Assembly (NCBI GenBank): GCA_028551475.1
Contig: CM052358.1
Location: forward strand, 12,259,938 to 12,323,937
Origin: Casuarina equisetifolia
Lineage: Eukaryota > Streptophyta > Magnoliopsida > Fagales > Casuarinaceae
DNA: 64,000 nucleotides
Reading direction: 5' to 3'
Below are positions 47,855 through 60,278 of the stretch, in pieces. A program made the translations under genes and the position numbers. Within the stretch, counting starts at the first letter, position 1, and each line of letters opens with the position of its first letter. Under the pieces are notes generated by a model, which was not told where the DNA came from, did not search any database, and worked only from the letters and a program-made list of their open reading frames with translations.

Positions 47855-48390
47855 ATGGGAAACAATTCAAGAAATCTTGTAAGTGATGATGATACTCATT
47901 CTTTCCCATAACATCTCATTACTTGTCAAATTTATGGAAATAAAGGTCATACAAGTCTTGAATGTTGGTGGTGTTTCGATCATTTTTTCTAAGCTGTTAA
48001 CATACCTAAGGCTTTAGCCACATTACTTGTTACTGAACCTAAAAGTGATGAATGGATAGCAAACTCAGGAGCATCCTTTAACATCATTGATTCAATAGGT
48101 ACTCTATCATCATTTTCAAAATAGATGGGAAGCAATTGAAGAGATCTTATAGGTGATGATACTCATTCTTTCCCCAACATCCTATCACTTGTCAAATTTG
48201 TGGAAAGAAAGGTTATATAGGTCTTGAATGTTGGTGGTGTTTCGATCACTTTTTCCAAGTTGATAACATACCCAAGGCTTTAGTCACATCACATGTTATT
48301 GAACCTAAGAGTGATAAGTGGATAGCAAACTTAGGAGCAAGCTCTCATATCATTGATTTAACAGGTACTCTATCATCATTTTCAAAATAT
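47855..48390 (+). repeat. Tandem duplication inside the copia element (2 x about 268 bp)
   Basis: Copy 1 (47855-48124) and copy 2 (48125-48390) both start ATGGGAA.CAATT and end TCATCATTTTCAAAATA. Both cover the CCHC knuckle (CQIC..KKGY/H..LECWW) and the protease-like 'WIANSGAS' region. They abut without a spacer and have since diverged. Confidence 0.85.
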
Positions 48391-51300
48391 TTAGGTTTTG
48401 AAATAATATTTGTTGGAAATGGAGAATGTATTCCAATTACACGTATAGCCTTTGGATGACTCAATCAAGGGAAAATAAAATAAAATTTGGTTTTAGTTGC
48501 TCTATCAATCAAAGAAAATTTATTATCAATCTTTAAACTGATGGATGATAATCCTTGTTTGGTAATCTTTGACAAGAATTCATTTACTGCTAAGGATTTG
48601 ACTACACAATAAAGCCTGCTAAAGGAATCTAGAAAAGGATATCTCTGTGTTATCAAGTGAACAAACTCAAGCCTATCTCACACTTCATCAACAAGTTGTA
48701 GATGGTAACACATGGTACAAACAACTTGGAAACTTGAATTTATGTGTTTTGAAAGATTTACATAAACAAAGACTTATTGATTTAAAAGGTGAAATACCTA
48801 AAGTTTGTACTTTATGTTTGAAAACTAAAAGTCATCATCTGTCTTTTAATACTTCAGCATATAAATCACACATACTTTTTGAACATATACATAGTGATTT
48901 ATGGGGACCATCACTAGAAAGGTCATGCTTGAACTTCTTATATTATGTAATATTTGTTGATGAATGTACAAGATATACTTAGTTTTATCCTTTGAAGAGA
49001 AAATCTGATTTTTATCATACGTTTGTTGAATTTAAATCTATGATAGAATGTCAATTTGATGGAAAGATCAAGACTCTACATTTTGACAATGGAAGAGAAT
49101 ACACATGTAAAGAACTAGAGGAGGAACTATGATACCATGGAATCCTACACCAGATGTCATGTCCGTATACAATAGAACAAAACAGAATAGCCAAATAGAA
49201 GCACATACATATAGTTGAGCTTGGAAGATGATTATTGAAAGAAGCATCAATATTACGTAAGTATTGGGTTAAAGCCTCTACCATAATAGTATACCTAATT
49301 AATAATTACCATTTTTAGTATTGAACAAAAAATCACCTTTTGAGCTATTTTACAATTGGATTCCAGAATATGGTACTTTTAGGATCTTTGATTCACAATG
49401 TTTTCCATGCCTAAAATCAATGCTTATCGACAAGTTATTATCCAAATCAATACCATGTGTTTTCTTAGGTTACAACACTTGTCACAAAGGATACTGGTGT
49501 CTACATATACAAACATGTAAATTATTTATTTCCAAACATGTTGTGTTTAATGAACAAATGTATCCATTTGAAGACTTCATGTAGAAGAGTAAAAGTACTT
49601 ATGAAACCTATTTTTTCAGATGATGCAAATATTGGAAGCACAACGGTAATCTAGGAAGAAAATCGAATTTCCATTTCATAAGGATTGCATGAAGACATGA
49701 CACATGATTATGATATCCACTTGGTACAACCATTACCTTACAACAACTCAAACTGAAGAAATTGTTACACCTAGCACTTGGTGCAATGAAGGGATAAACA
49801 TACCCACCTCATGGTACAAAGAAAGAACACAAAATCTGGCTTATTTTCATGAGAAAAACTTAGGAAGGCAAGAAAATTCTGAACTAGCATTTAATGATGC
49901 AGTGCAAGTTCCTTTATTAAATATCACCCTTGCAAAAGAAAGCCATCACGTGTTACCTAGCATAAACCAACCTTCAACTCCTTGTACCCCACTTCACCTT
50001 TGACCTTTTTCCATTTTGAGCTTGACAGGAATCTTTGTTCCTTTGATCAAACCACCTCCCTAACTTCCATTCAAGAAACCATTAGTCAAAGACCAATCGA
50101 AACTCCTTCCAGAAATCATCCAATGAAGACAAGAAGTCAAGCTAGAATCAGGCATCCTAACGCTTGTTACGCCCTGCATGCAACTTCCAACATCCCTTTA
50201 CACCTTCTAGTGTACCCAATGCTTTCTCACATGCTAGGTGGAAGACTACCATGTTGAACGAAATGAGAGTACTGCAAAAAGCCGAAACTTGGTCACTTGT
50301 TCCATGTTCCCCCTCCGTGAACATGATTCAAAGTAAATGGGTGTTCAAAACAAAGCTCACACCACAAGGGACTCTTGATCAACTAAAAGCACATTTAGTA
50401 GCACATGGTTATCACCAAGAGGCCAAGATTGACTATCTCAAAACATATAGCCCTATGGTGCATCTGACTACTATCAGGTTAGTGATTTCTTTTACTATAA
50501 TCCATGGTTGGAACATTAAACAACTTGACATTGAGAATGCTTTCTTGCATAGGTATTTATTCAAACTTGTTTTCATACTTTAACCAGAAGGTTTTGTTGA
50601 TATAAGATTTCCAGATCATGTTTGTCATCTCCATAGATCATTATATGGCTTGAAACACTTGCCTAAAGCATGGTTTGAACAATTTTCTAGTTTTCTGTTA
50701 GAATGTTGCTTTCGTTGTTGTATCTTGATCTTCTTTATTCTTATATCATAAAGATCCGAATGTGCTTTGGGTATTATTGTACGTAGATGACATTATAGTT
50801 ACAAGAAACTCTACACGTTGATTAATGATTTGGTTGATGAACTTGGTGAAGGCTTCCTTGTAAAGATCTAAGGAGATTGCACTACATTCTTAGCCTATAG
50901 GTGATGTATAATGAAGTTGGACTTTTTTTTTATCTTAACACTAGTATACACTAGATGTTTTGTGGAAGGTAGAAATGGTGTACAACACAACTATTTCAAC
51001 TCCTATGGCTATAAAGGATGAATTTGTTGCTAATGGTGAGAGTTTCCTCCCTCAACCTACCATCTTTCAAAGCATTTTGAGGTCCTTACATTATTTGTCA
51101 CAAACACCGCATGATATCAGCCAAGCTGTTCACCATTTATGCCAGCAAATGAGCTTTCCAAGCATAAAGGACTTCTATAAGCTCAAACAAATCCTTCGAT
51201 ATTTATAAGGAACAACAAACTATGGGCTGTAGTTCAACAAACAGAGTCCCATTACCATTTATAAGTTTATTGATGTAGATTATGAGGGCTGTCACCAAAC

Positions 51301-51710
51301 TAAAAAATCTACCATTGAATTCTTTATGTTTATAGGAGCAAATCTTATTTCTTGGTCTTCTCGAAAGCAAGACTTTGTCTCACATTGGTTTGGTGAAGCA
51401 AAATATAGAGTAATAGTAGAGGGAACGTCTGAAGTGGTTTGGTTAATGAACTTGCTAAAAGAGTTTGGGGTAAGTTAATACCATCCTATACATATGTTTT
51501 GTGGTAACCTCTCTACCTTACATATGTATGTTAATCCAGTTCAACATAGCAAATCAAAGCATATAGAAATTGACACTCATTTTGTCAAGGAAAAGGTTGC
51601 ATAATGAGCTATTGTTACAACTTATGTTCCTCCTAGTAAGCAGTTGGTTGACATCTTGACTAAGCCACTGCCAAGAGACCGATTTGAAGAACTCAAGAAT
51701 AAGATTGGTG

Positions 51711-52306
51711 TGTTGGAGTCGTGGGCTCACTACTCGTAGAAGTAGAGAGAAGCAATTGGGAGCTAGAGGAGAAAGGAAAACGGGCCTTAACAACACTTTT
51801 AAACTTTCTCCCTGCACTAGTTACATCCATGAAAGAAGTTAACACAAGTCTGATGTTGAATGGAGCTAATGAACCCATTTAAATGCTGTTTGCACCAAAG
51901 GCTGCTATGAACAATTTTACCAGCCAAAATTAACTAGACAACATGGACTCCAATTAAGCAACAACTTAGCATTCAAAGCTTACCACCCTGAAGAATCTTC
52001 AATGAGTCCCGTTCAAAGGGTGAGTGCTCCATTGCCCTTTATCTAAGAAACAAGATAAGAAAATATGGCGTCATCCTTAAAGAAGCTATCTTGAAAACGT
52101 CAAAGATGGTTAGCAATTTAGTGGATGAAGATGAAACTGTCTAACTAACTTTGACTTATGTAATATGAAATTATATTTTGATAGAAGTCTACTGGTTATA
52201 TAAGTCTCATATTAGCTTAGAAACAATGTGGTTGTTTTCTGAGCCATTTTGATATATACAATATTCCAGCCTTCTTCGTACTTATTTAGTTTATTTATCA
52301 AATTCA
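51711..52306 (+). repeat. 3' LTR of the copia element
   Basis: Begins TGTTGGAGTCGTGGGCTCA. The polyprotein frame (DRFEELKNKIGVLESWAHY) runs into it, as is common in copia elements. It ends near TTTATCAAATTCA. Divergence from the 5' LTR by many substitutions and small indels argues against a recent insertion. Confidence 0.85.
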
Positions 52307-52926
52307 AGTCTTTTTTCAATGTATAGCCCACAAAATGACTTTATTATTTTTGAAGCAAAATTATAATCATAAGTACATGCTAATAATCCCATACCTTATC
52401 TAAGACAAAGGATGGCTTATGTATAGTATCGGTCATTAAGGCCGTCACGAAGCGCCAATGACTACCTTTTGCAGTTGTGTGGGCTTCATTTAATAGCCCA
52501 TCTCATTGCTTATTCCATAAATGGTACATGTAATGCGGTATATACCCAATCTTCAGGGATTTGATTGGCCTTCAGTAAAAAAAAAGGTAAGACTTATTAG
52601 AACTTAGCAGTTTTTATTTGTGTTTCGAAGCCACTTTCTCAAAAGTTTAAATATAAATAAGATAATTTTTTTATATTTAAATATTATTCCAATATCACAT
52701 ATATTCAACATAAAAGTTTCCGTCAAACAGGACAAGACAACCTCAAGAGAAATTTTCTTTGGAATTCACACAGTATTTCTGTTCTATAAAACAGCAGCAG
52801 TAAGGTGGACCAAACACAATAAATAGCATATAGTGTTTCTGCCAACACTTACTATTATTAATAGATAACAAGCGCTCCTGCTACCATGAAAGTCGTCTCG
52901 CTAATAACAGCATGTACGCAACTTTA

Positions 52927-53277
52927 TGCGTATTCACGTGCTATCTCGAGGAGACAACTACAAAGTTCCCGTGGTTTTGAAAACATTGCCATATGATCAG
53001 CACCCTCGATCCCCACCACCTCTATAATTCCGCCGTTTTCAATCATCCATCGCTGAAAATTTTCAGGTATACTTAAGTCCTCATTGTAAAGTAAAAAAAA
53101 ATATTCCTCTTTATAAAAAGACAAGCACTATATATTGTTCCGCTAAGAAAGCAATACAAAAAATTTCCCAAACCCTATGTCTTTCTACCTTTTCATCTTC
53201 TAACAGTACCAACACCAAGCTCCATGGCAGGCTCCGTATACCAAAACAAAATGCGTTTGCTCTCTCGAACCTGCCAT
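52927..53277 (-). pseudogene. Methylesterase copy B, truncated
   Basis: Start of exon 1 (ATG 53277, MAGSREQTHFVLVYGACHGA) is joined after about 100 bases of unrelated sequence to the C-terminal part of exon 3 (52927 to about 53090: NEDLSIPENFQRWMIENGG, GADHMAMFSKPRELC). Exon 2, most of exon 1 including the nucleophile Ser, and the first part of exon 3 are missing. Its closest relative in exon 3 is copy D. It is non-functional. Confidence 0.85.
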
Positions 53278-53705
53278 TTTTCGTGTGGTGTTTGATGTTG
53301 TTAGCATGGCCTCATTTATTAAGTTGAAGTCAAGGCTGGTCTCAGGGCAGTTTACATGGCGAAGGCTCTTGGAGAACTTCAGCTCGCAAGTCGAGATGTA
53401 ACGGCGACTGATAGGACGGGGTTGAGTCTTGACGTATAGGAATTAGTAATTATGAGTCAGCTAATAAATAGTGGGGATTATTGATGTGTTTGATTGATTT
53501 ATTTGGCCTCGGAGAGTCAAAAGAAAAAAAGGTAGGGCTTATTGGATTTTACTGAGAGAAACCATCCTCGATCTTTCCTTTATTATTAGTTTCCGAGAAA
53601 AGATATGAGAAAGTTAGTCTTGGACGGAAAGAAAAAGTTCTTCTCGTAAAATCTAGAAAGCAATCTTCAACACGAAAACCACGAAAGGATTTCTTGAGTT
53701 TCCAG

Positions 53706-53763
<58 letters not shown>

Positions 53764-54486
53764 TTCTGTGTAATTACTGTTATGGCTCAAAATCCTTACT
53801 TCACGACCGAGTTCCAGGCACAAGAATATAGGCTGACCTATTGATTATGAGGTTTGCAAAGAAGACTGGAAATAAACTGAGGTGATCACTAATCCTCTAC
53901 TAAACAAAACCGAATCAGAACTAAAAACTAGACAAATCTATTAAATAAGCCAAAGTTCCCACGAACAAGTTGGTACCATTCTATTATTGTTATCTTTAAC
54001 TTGCCATGGAAAGACCTTAAGTACTTTAAAACATAACCAATAAACCTCTTCTACAGGTGATAAATATAGTTTGAACTCTTGTCAATATAAGCCTCTAATT
54101 AGATAAGTCGATCAACGTTTTGGCGATCGATTGGGTTTCCTACATGCGTCAATAATTTGCGAAGAGGAAGCAAATCCAAGTGGAACTTTACTTCTTGTAT
54201 ACTCCAAATTGGCTGTCAATGTCCCAGAGGATGACAACTGATTTCTATTTTCAATTGGAGTTCAGAGAGGAGACGGGTCAACAATTCACCATGAAAAGCA
54301 CCTTACCATGCGAAGTGAAAGGTCTGCGTACACTTTATCCCTTTGAACACATAACACGTACGGAAAATCATATATTTCTTATTGTCTACTGCATGTCATT
54401 GCATCGATATGTAGATAACACAATTGTTTGTAGATAAATACCATCCTTAGGATAATGATCTTACTAATTCTGGCTTGTGCATATTT
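53278..54486. other. Between MES copies B and C; related flank and AT microsatellite
   Basis: The part 53278-53400 resembles the upstream flank of copy C (56044-56160; 'gtttgatgttgttagca'), so it was duplicated with the gene. Beyond the microsatellite no gene is seen. Confidence 0.55.
53712..53759. repeat. (AT)n microsatellite
   Basis: About 24 uninterrupted TA dinucleotides, preceded by short related AT steps. Confidence 0.95.
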
Positions 54487-56043
54487 TTAAGTAAATTTAC
54501 GAGCTATCTCGAGGAGACAATGGCAAAGTTCCTGTGGTTTTGAACACATTGCCATATGATCAGCACCATTAATCTCGATCACCTCGTTTGCCCCCGAGTT
54601 TTCAATCATCCATCGTCGGAAATCCTCAGTTATTGATAAATCCTCATCGCCGGCAACGAAAACTCGCGGAACGGACCCATACCTCTCATTTGAGAAATTC
54701 TTTGCCTGGGACAAGTCCTCCAGAAACATTGAGCCTGGCCTTACTAAAGTCTTGGCGAGCTCAAGGTCCTTGAACAAATTACAATGAAATTACTGTCTGG
54801 AAAGGAGTACAAACTTCTTCAAACTTGTCTAATGAATCATTTGTAATGTGATAGGGAGAGATAATACCTCAATGGAGCTGCGTTGATAGAACTTGGAGGC
54901 CATGAACTGGGGGCCCAAAATCATTAACGTTAATGGTTCGTTGATGCTTCCGGAGGAGGAAAACTGAGTGTCCAGCCATCCATCGGTAGGAGCGGCCTCA
55001 GTCAACTGATTATTTAGAAAAAAGTCCACAAGAACATTTATGAAACACTTCCCTTCAACAAACGAATAGGTGATGGAAAAACACATTTGTGTCCGCTTGG
55101 TAATTGAGTGTATCTTATATTAGATAGAATGACACACTTGATGGAACTACAGACAATTCAAATTTTATGATTATTCTTTCATTCAAGTTCCGTCCGGTCA
55201 TTTCAAACAATATAACAAACAATACAACAATACTAAAACTGGGCAGTCACTTCAACAAAATATTAAAACTCAATTGTGTGGTCAATGGCTGAATCGAACA
55301 ATCCTCATGCACAACTCACAAAAGGATTTTTCGGAAACTCAAAAGAGAAAGAAGGAAATTTGAGATAATCTGAGTCGAAATATGTTTCACATGTTATTTC
55401 GAAGAGGCAAGTACTATATTGTCGGACTTGGAAACACAAGGGCCTGGAAACGTGGAAATTAGGGTACCAGAAAAAAATCTAGAGGGACCACACCAAGGTA
55501 GGCAGGATACAGGGCCGGCTCTGATACCATATTAGAAATTAAAGAATCCAACTAAAACTCAGAACTGTGCAATAGTGGGTTGCTAGCGGAAGCTTATAAT
55601 GCCAGGCTCTCCTGTCGCCTTACCCAATGTGGGACTGGATATTTTAATCCTCCAACAATAATGATGGCGTACCTTAGACAAGACATAGGAAGGTTCGTGT
55701 GTAGTATCAGGCATGAAAGCCGACACGAAGACCCCGACGGCTACCTTCTCTGGGTAATTCTCCAATGCAAGGGCCAAATTCAAGCCCCCAGGCTATGACC
55801 GACAAGTACCACCTTTTCATTTGGAGAAAGCGAAGCCAAAAGATCCAACAGAGGCTCACTGTACTCATGAAAAGTATGAACATCTTGAATTCGCTTGATA
55901 TTGATGCCTGAAGCGGCGAGATCAAGCACCGTAACCCGGTGGCCTGCGGACTCGAGCCGGGATTTGAGCTTGTACCAACACCAAGCTCCATGGCATGCCC
56001 CGTGTACCAGAAAAAAATGAGCTTGCTCATCCGAAGCTGCCAT
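54487..56043 (-). pseudogene. Methylesterase copy C, one-base frameshift in exon 1
   Basis: Exon 1 55673-56043 (ATG 56043), exon 2 54868-55005 and exon 3 54487-54768 all keep GT/AG borders at the same places as copy D. Exon 1 reads MAASDEQAHFFLVHGACHGA up to the nucleophile motif GHSLG. There one base is missing (GCCTGGGGGCTTGAAT against GCCTGGGAGGCATGAAT), which gives an immediate TGA. The rest of exon 1 continues correctly in another frame (MNLALALENYPEKV). Exon 3 keeps the Asp and His of the triad (AGDEDLS, GADHMAM). Intron 1 holds a small LTR remnant (55530-55657). This single lesion suggests recent loss, unless it is a sequence error. Confidence 0.85.
55530..55657 (-). mobile_element. 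Short LTR (TRIM-like) remnant with PBS in MES copy C intron 1
   Basis: On the minus strand it starts TGTTGGAGGATTAAAATATC, contains 'cagtcccacattggg', and runs to a PBS TGGTATCAGAGCC (plus 55517-55529) followed by GGCCCTGTATCC. A 128-base LTR with a Met-tRNA PBS is the size of a terminal-repeat retrotransposon in miniature. The second LTR was not found. Confidence 0.55.
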
Positions 56044-56964
56044 TTTTTCGTTTTTGTGTTTGATGTTGTTAGCAGGGCTTTGCTTATGAAGTTGAATTCG
56101 TGGGTGGTCTCTTGGTAGTTGCGAACTGTAGTTTGCAGACAGCCTTTGGCAGTTGACGAGTACTTATCCAAAGCTTCGGAAATATTCTGGAGTGTCGCCA
56201 TGGCGGCTTTTGCGGTGCAGGCTTTACATTATAGCCCATCTCATTGCTTATTCCATCAATGTTACTATTGAAAGATGATGTTGTGATGTTTAGGCCCATA
56301 CACATGTAAGCCTATTGAGGCCCATTTAATTTATTATTCTTTTCTCATCCGTCTCCATATAACAGCAAGATGTGCTGTTGAGACATTGAGCATCATGTAT
56401 ATATGTACTATTCGTTTATTTCTCTATGAAAACTGTTTCGAATTTTCAGCTCAATCCGTTCCCTAACAGTTATATGTGATATAGTATTTACCTAGCCAGT
56501 TAAGAGATTTGATTTTCCTCTAGGTAAAAAAAGTGCAGGAGTTATTAAGACTTATATAGCTGTAAAATTTATTATCTTTTGTTCTTAGAATCTCTTGCGG
56601 AAGAGGAAAAAAGCAGTTTTCGTTTATGTTTCCAAGCTATTTCCTAAAAAGGTGTATAATAAATAAGATGAAATAACTTTATATTTAAATATTATTAAAA
56701 GATCATATATATTCAATATAAAAGTTTTCATTACACAAGACAAGACGATCTCAAGAACAATTTCCTTCAAATTCTCACATATAATTACAGAAAGTAGAAA
56801 ACTCACATTATATATCTAATGTTCTATACAACAAAACGGTAAGGTGGACCAGACACAAAGGCATAAATAGCATACAGCACTTCTGCCAACTCTTATTATT
56901 AATAGATAACAAGCACTCCTGCTACCATGAAATTCATCTTGTCAATAACAGCATGTACGCAACT
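56044..56964. other. Upstream flank of MES copy C and 3' flank of copy D
   Basis: 'tagcccatctcattgcttattcca' type sequence at 56224-56260 recurs at about 52493-52520 next to copy A, and 'attattaatagataacaag' at about 56893 recurs at about 52853 next to copy B. The array therefore grew by segment duplication that included flanks. No other gene seen. Confidence 0.6.
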
Positions 56965-58371
56965 TTATGCATATTTACGTGCTGTCTCGAGGAGACAACT
57001 ACAAAGTTCCCGTGGTTTTGAAAACATTGCCATATGATCAGCACCCTCAATCTCCATCACCTCTTTAATTCCGCCGTTTTCAATCATCCATCGCTGAAAT
57101 TTTTCAGGTATACCTAAGTCCTCCTTGCAAACAACATAAACTCGAGGAACAGACCCATATCCTTCGCTTGAGAAGTTCTCTGCCCTGGACAAGTTCTCAC
57201 GAAATAGTGATCCTGGCCTTCCTAGACTCTTGGCGAGCTCAAGATCCTTGAAAAATGTTCAAAATGTAATTACTGTTACGAGGAGGGCTCAAAATTCTTC
57301 AGACACGGATAACGTTACAAAAGTTTTAAAACATCGAGGAAGTACCTCAGGAGGACTTAGTTGATAGAGCTTCGAAAAGAACTTGATGCCAAAAAACATT
57401 GACGTCACTGGTCCGTCGACAGTACCATAGGATGAAAACTGTGTGTCCAACCATTCTTCTGCTGGAGTCTTTTCAACATACTATTCACATAGAAAAACGA
57501 CATATTTAAAAAGCAATTTCCTTAGAAGTGCCTGAATAGTAGATGTCGGAGACCACCAATACAACCGAGAACACACGCACACATAATTATAAACAAATAA
57601 ATAATATTTATTTATATGGGCCAATTGACATTCATCTTACAGCCTGCAACAAAAAAAGGCTTACTCTTCAACATCCAAAATGATAGGAGACCATCTTCAA
57701 CACGAAACCCAGCAAAGAACCTCTTGCATCTTATTTTTGTGTGTTTTATATTTATGGGGCAAAAGCAAACAAGAAATGACGCTTGAATTGCTGTTAATAT
57801 CGTTGGAAGCAAGCGTATTATATATTCTCTATGCAGTCTGTTTGGAATATATTTTCTACTTTCAGCTCACCAAGTTACCTGGAAATTCTTGAGGAACAGC
57901 TTTGCATCATGGTTTTTGGATAAGATTTCTGACGGGGCGGAGACCATATTACTAATAAAGCAAATCTAGAACAACAAGCACCTGGTATTAATCTCGTACC
58001 TCATCCAAGACGTACGATGGTTTGTGTGTCGTATCTGGCATGAAGGCCGCCAAGAAAACCCCAGCTGCTACCTTCTCCGGGTACTTCTCCATGGCCTGTG
58101 CCAAATTCATGCCTCCCAGGCTATGCCCGACGACCACCACCTTTTCGTTTGGAGGAAGTGAAGCCAATAAATCCAACAAAGGCTTACTGTACTCCTTAAG
58201 AGTATGAACATCTTGGATCGCCTTCATGTTGACGCCCGAAGCCGCAAGATCAGGCGCCGTGACCCTGTGTCCAGCGGACTCAAGCAGGGGCTTGAGCTTG
58301 TACCAAGACCAAGCCCCATGGCATGCCCCGTGTACCAGAACAAAATGAGTTTGCTGTCTCGGAACTACCAT
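56965..58371 (-). CDS. Methylesterase, SABP2/MES family (intact copy D)
   Basis: Three exons on the minus strand, 58371-58000, 57480-57346 and 57246-56965, with GT/AG borders in phase 0, give 262 residues, the normal length. An alpha/beta-hydrolase fold is clear: oxyanion region LVHGACHGAW (12-21), nucleophile GHSLGG with S84, acid D212 (CKEDLG) and H240 (GADHMAM). Relatives are salicylic-acid-binding protein 2, methyl-jasmonate and methyl-IAA esterases and hydroxynitrile lyases. The most likely role is hydrolysis of methyl salicylate or related methyl esters in the cytosol during defence signalling, but the substrate is not decided by sequence. It is the only undamaged member of the five-copy array here, so it may carry the array's whole function. 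Confidence 0.93.
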
Positions 58372-59621
58372 TTTTCAGAAGGCCTTTGAAGTTCTTCACG
58401 GGTGTCTCTCCCTCCTTTGAATTTTGTACTACTGTAAGATGCGAAGGTTGATTAATCTTAGCTCCATTATTGCAAAATTGGAGCGTTTGCGGGTCCAGAT
58501 GCAAGTTGGAGAACGTGGCACTGCATAGGAAACGATAGGTCTTGACTTGTCCAAATGCACGACAAAAGAGTCACCATCCCCTTTATTTATTTATTTCTTT
58601 CCTTTTGGCTCATTTCACCATTGCCTTGTCTTTTCCTTATGACTGTCAACTCTCTCTCTTCTTTCCCGCTGACTCGCAGTTTTAACAATGAATTGCACTT
58701 GAGCTATACATTTGCACTTGATATTTTATTATACGCGCTACCAGAGTCTCATTTGCTAAGGATGTTGCTTACTTTTGGAATTGGCCTTGCCAAAAAGAAA
58801 AAAATAACGAAATAACTGAATTTATACAAAAGATTTGGCATATGATGATTGCCTCACCTGATTTCCTTTTTATTTATTATTAAGGCATGTTATCATACTT
58901 AGCTTTCAACCCAAAAAACTGTCCCTATTAATAAGAATAATTAAGTTCCCTGTAAACGGAAAAATCTTCACTTACATAGGAAAAGTTCTACCAATCCTTT
59001 TCATTGAGTTAGGCCACCCAACACGGATATCTTTTTGATGTCTTCATGTCAAATATTGACTCACCTTGATTTCAATCAACGATTTGATACTGCGAAGCTA
59101 TTGTTGCTTTGAATAATCATTTAGATAAGTGGCCCTCCGAAGATTTCTCTTTAACAGTACCGGGTCCCTTCTATCCCACCAGAAAAGGTAATCTTTTTCT
59201 GTCGCTTCGGTGGACAGTTAATGGTGCACGGCGTCGTCTTCTCTGAGAGGTTTTGGTCACGTGCTCAATGCATCCTTGATTTTTTTTACCGTACATTTTC
59301 TCCCTCAGATTTTTTTGGTACCAAATTCTATCCTGGCTACACCGACGCCCGAGGACCAAAATTGGGTTATAATCTTATTCCAAGATAGTGAAAAATAAAA
59401 GAGGTGTATGCACTTGTAATCATCTCTGTGATTGTCCTTAATTTTTAATTAAGCTGTCTACAGTTGTTAATGACATGATGAAATAGGTATCATAAAAGTC
59501 AAGCTAGCTTCATTAATGGTTTCATATCAGTTCTTTCGGTTGGACGAAAGTGGAATGCCAGCCAAAAAGACGTGCTTATTATTAAAATGTAAGGGCTTCT
59601 CCCATAATACAATCAATTATT
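58372..59621. other. Upstream region of MES copy D, no gene
   Basis: Contains the promoter of copy D (on the minus strand). No TATA box was placed with confidence. Open stretches at 58280-58504 and 58555-58815 have no motif. Confidence 0.4.
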
Positions 59622-60278
59622 TCAACAGTATTTCTCAGCAATTTCTTGGAGACAAAGGGAAAGCTCATTGGGTTTTGAAAGCATGGCCATGTGGTCAGCT
59701 CCTGCAAGCGATTTGACTTCTTTGGGCGGGCCGTTCTCAATCATCCATTGCTGAAGATCTGGCTTTAGCATCTCATCTTTCTCGGACAAGATGAAAACGC
59801 GACTTACTGATCCAAAATTTTCTTCTGTAAGCAGAGATTCCGCTGCCAGGTCTTGCAAGTACGAGTTACTTGGCTTTACCAACATTTTGGCTAATTCCAG
59901 ATCCTGCTTTCAAAATTCAACATACACATTAGCAATCCTTTGCTGTTGCTAGCTATCAGTTCGTGTGAAGTTGCTTGATGCACCCACCTGCACTTGGCAT
60001 TGTTGGTAGAGATTGGCTGCCAGATAATTCGGTCCAAGTGAAGCCCAAGTTGGCGGGTTTTCTGGCCCTTGATCGAAGGAGAAGTGGAAATCCAACAGGG
60101 ACTCCTTTGGGGTTCTCTCAAAAAACTGGTTTCAACATACCACCAGAATAAAAAAACAAAACAAAGCTTGCCAATAAGCAGATGTTTGAAGAAGACAAGT
60201 ATCGGCGATGTCCGTTTCTTTGCTAGATTTAGTGAGTTGGTGTACAATGAAGAACTTTACCTCTTGCACCAAAGTTGC

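Larger units (their letters stand above)
46431..52306 (+). mobile_element. Ty1/copia LTR retrotransposon, decayed
   Basis: Two LTRs of about 600 bases flank an internal region with a Met-tRNA PBS. Order of domains: gag from ATG 47054 (MAHKKNTYLFPN, stop soon after), duplicated CCHC zinc-knuckle/protease region (47855-48390), GAG-pre-integrase and integrase (48647-49600; HSDLWGP and DNGREY acidic residues), reverse transcriptase (about 50240-50860; SKWVFKTKL, KQLDIENAFLH, LYGLKHLPKAW, LYVDD at 50778-50792), RNase H (about 51070-51480; SEAKYRV-like). Integrase before RT defines the copia superfamily. Many stops and frameshifts make it non-autonomous. It lies in MES copy A. No matching target duplication was found at the ends. 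Confidence 0.9.
45041..52476 (-). pseudogene. Methylesterase (MES/SABP2-like) copy A, internally deleted and split by two LTR elements
   Basis: Minus-strand pieces: exon 3 at 45041-45293 (reads like RVFVA-DEDL..., HMAMCSKPQELCH, with substitutions), its 5' end with the upstream intron at about 46015-46060, exon 2 at about 46197-46340, and only the 3' end of exon 1 at 52401-52476. Most of exon 1, including the catalytic-Ser GHSLG region, is missing; the retained end joins directly to upstream flank similar to 56218-56270. An LTR (45304-45958) sits in exon 3 and a 5.9-kb copia element (46431 to about 52306) in the intron between exons 1 and 2. It cannot make a functional esterase. Intact relatives hydrolyse methyl esters such as methyl salicylate; see copy D. 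Confidence 0.8.

Noticed and set aside
46426..52311. Target-site duplication of the copia element
   Set aside because: Flanks 'attctttc' and 'agtcttttttc' share a pyrimidine run but no exact 5-bp repeat at plausible LTR ends, so none is claimed.
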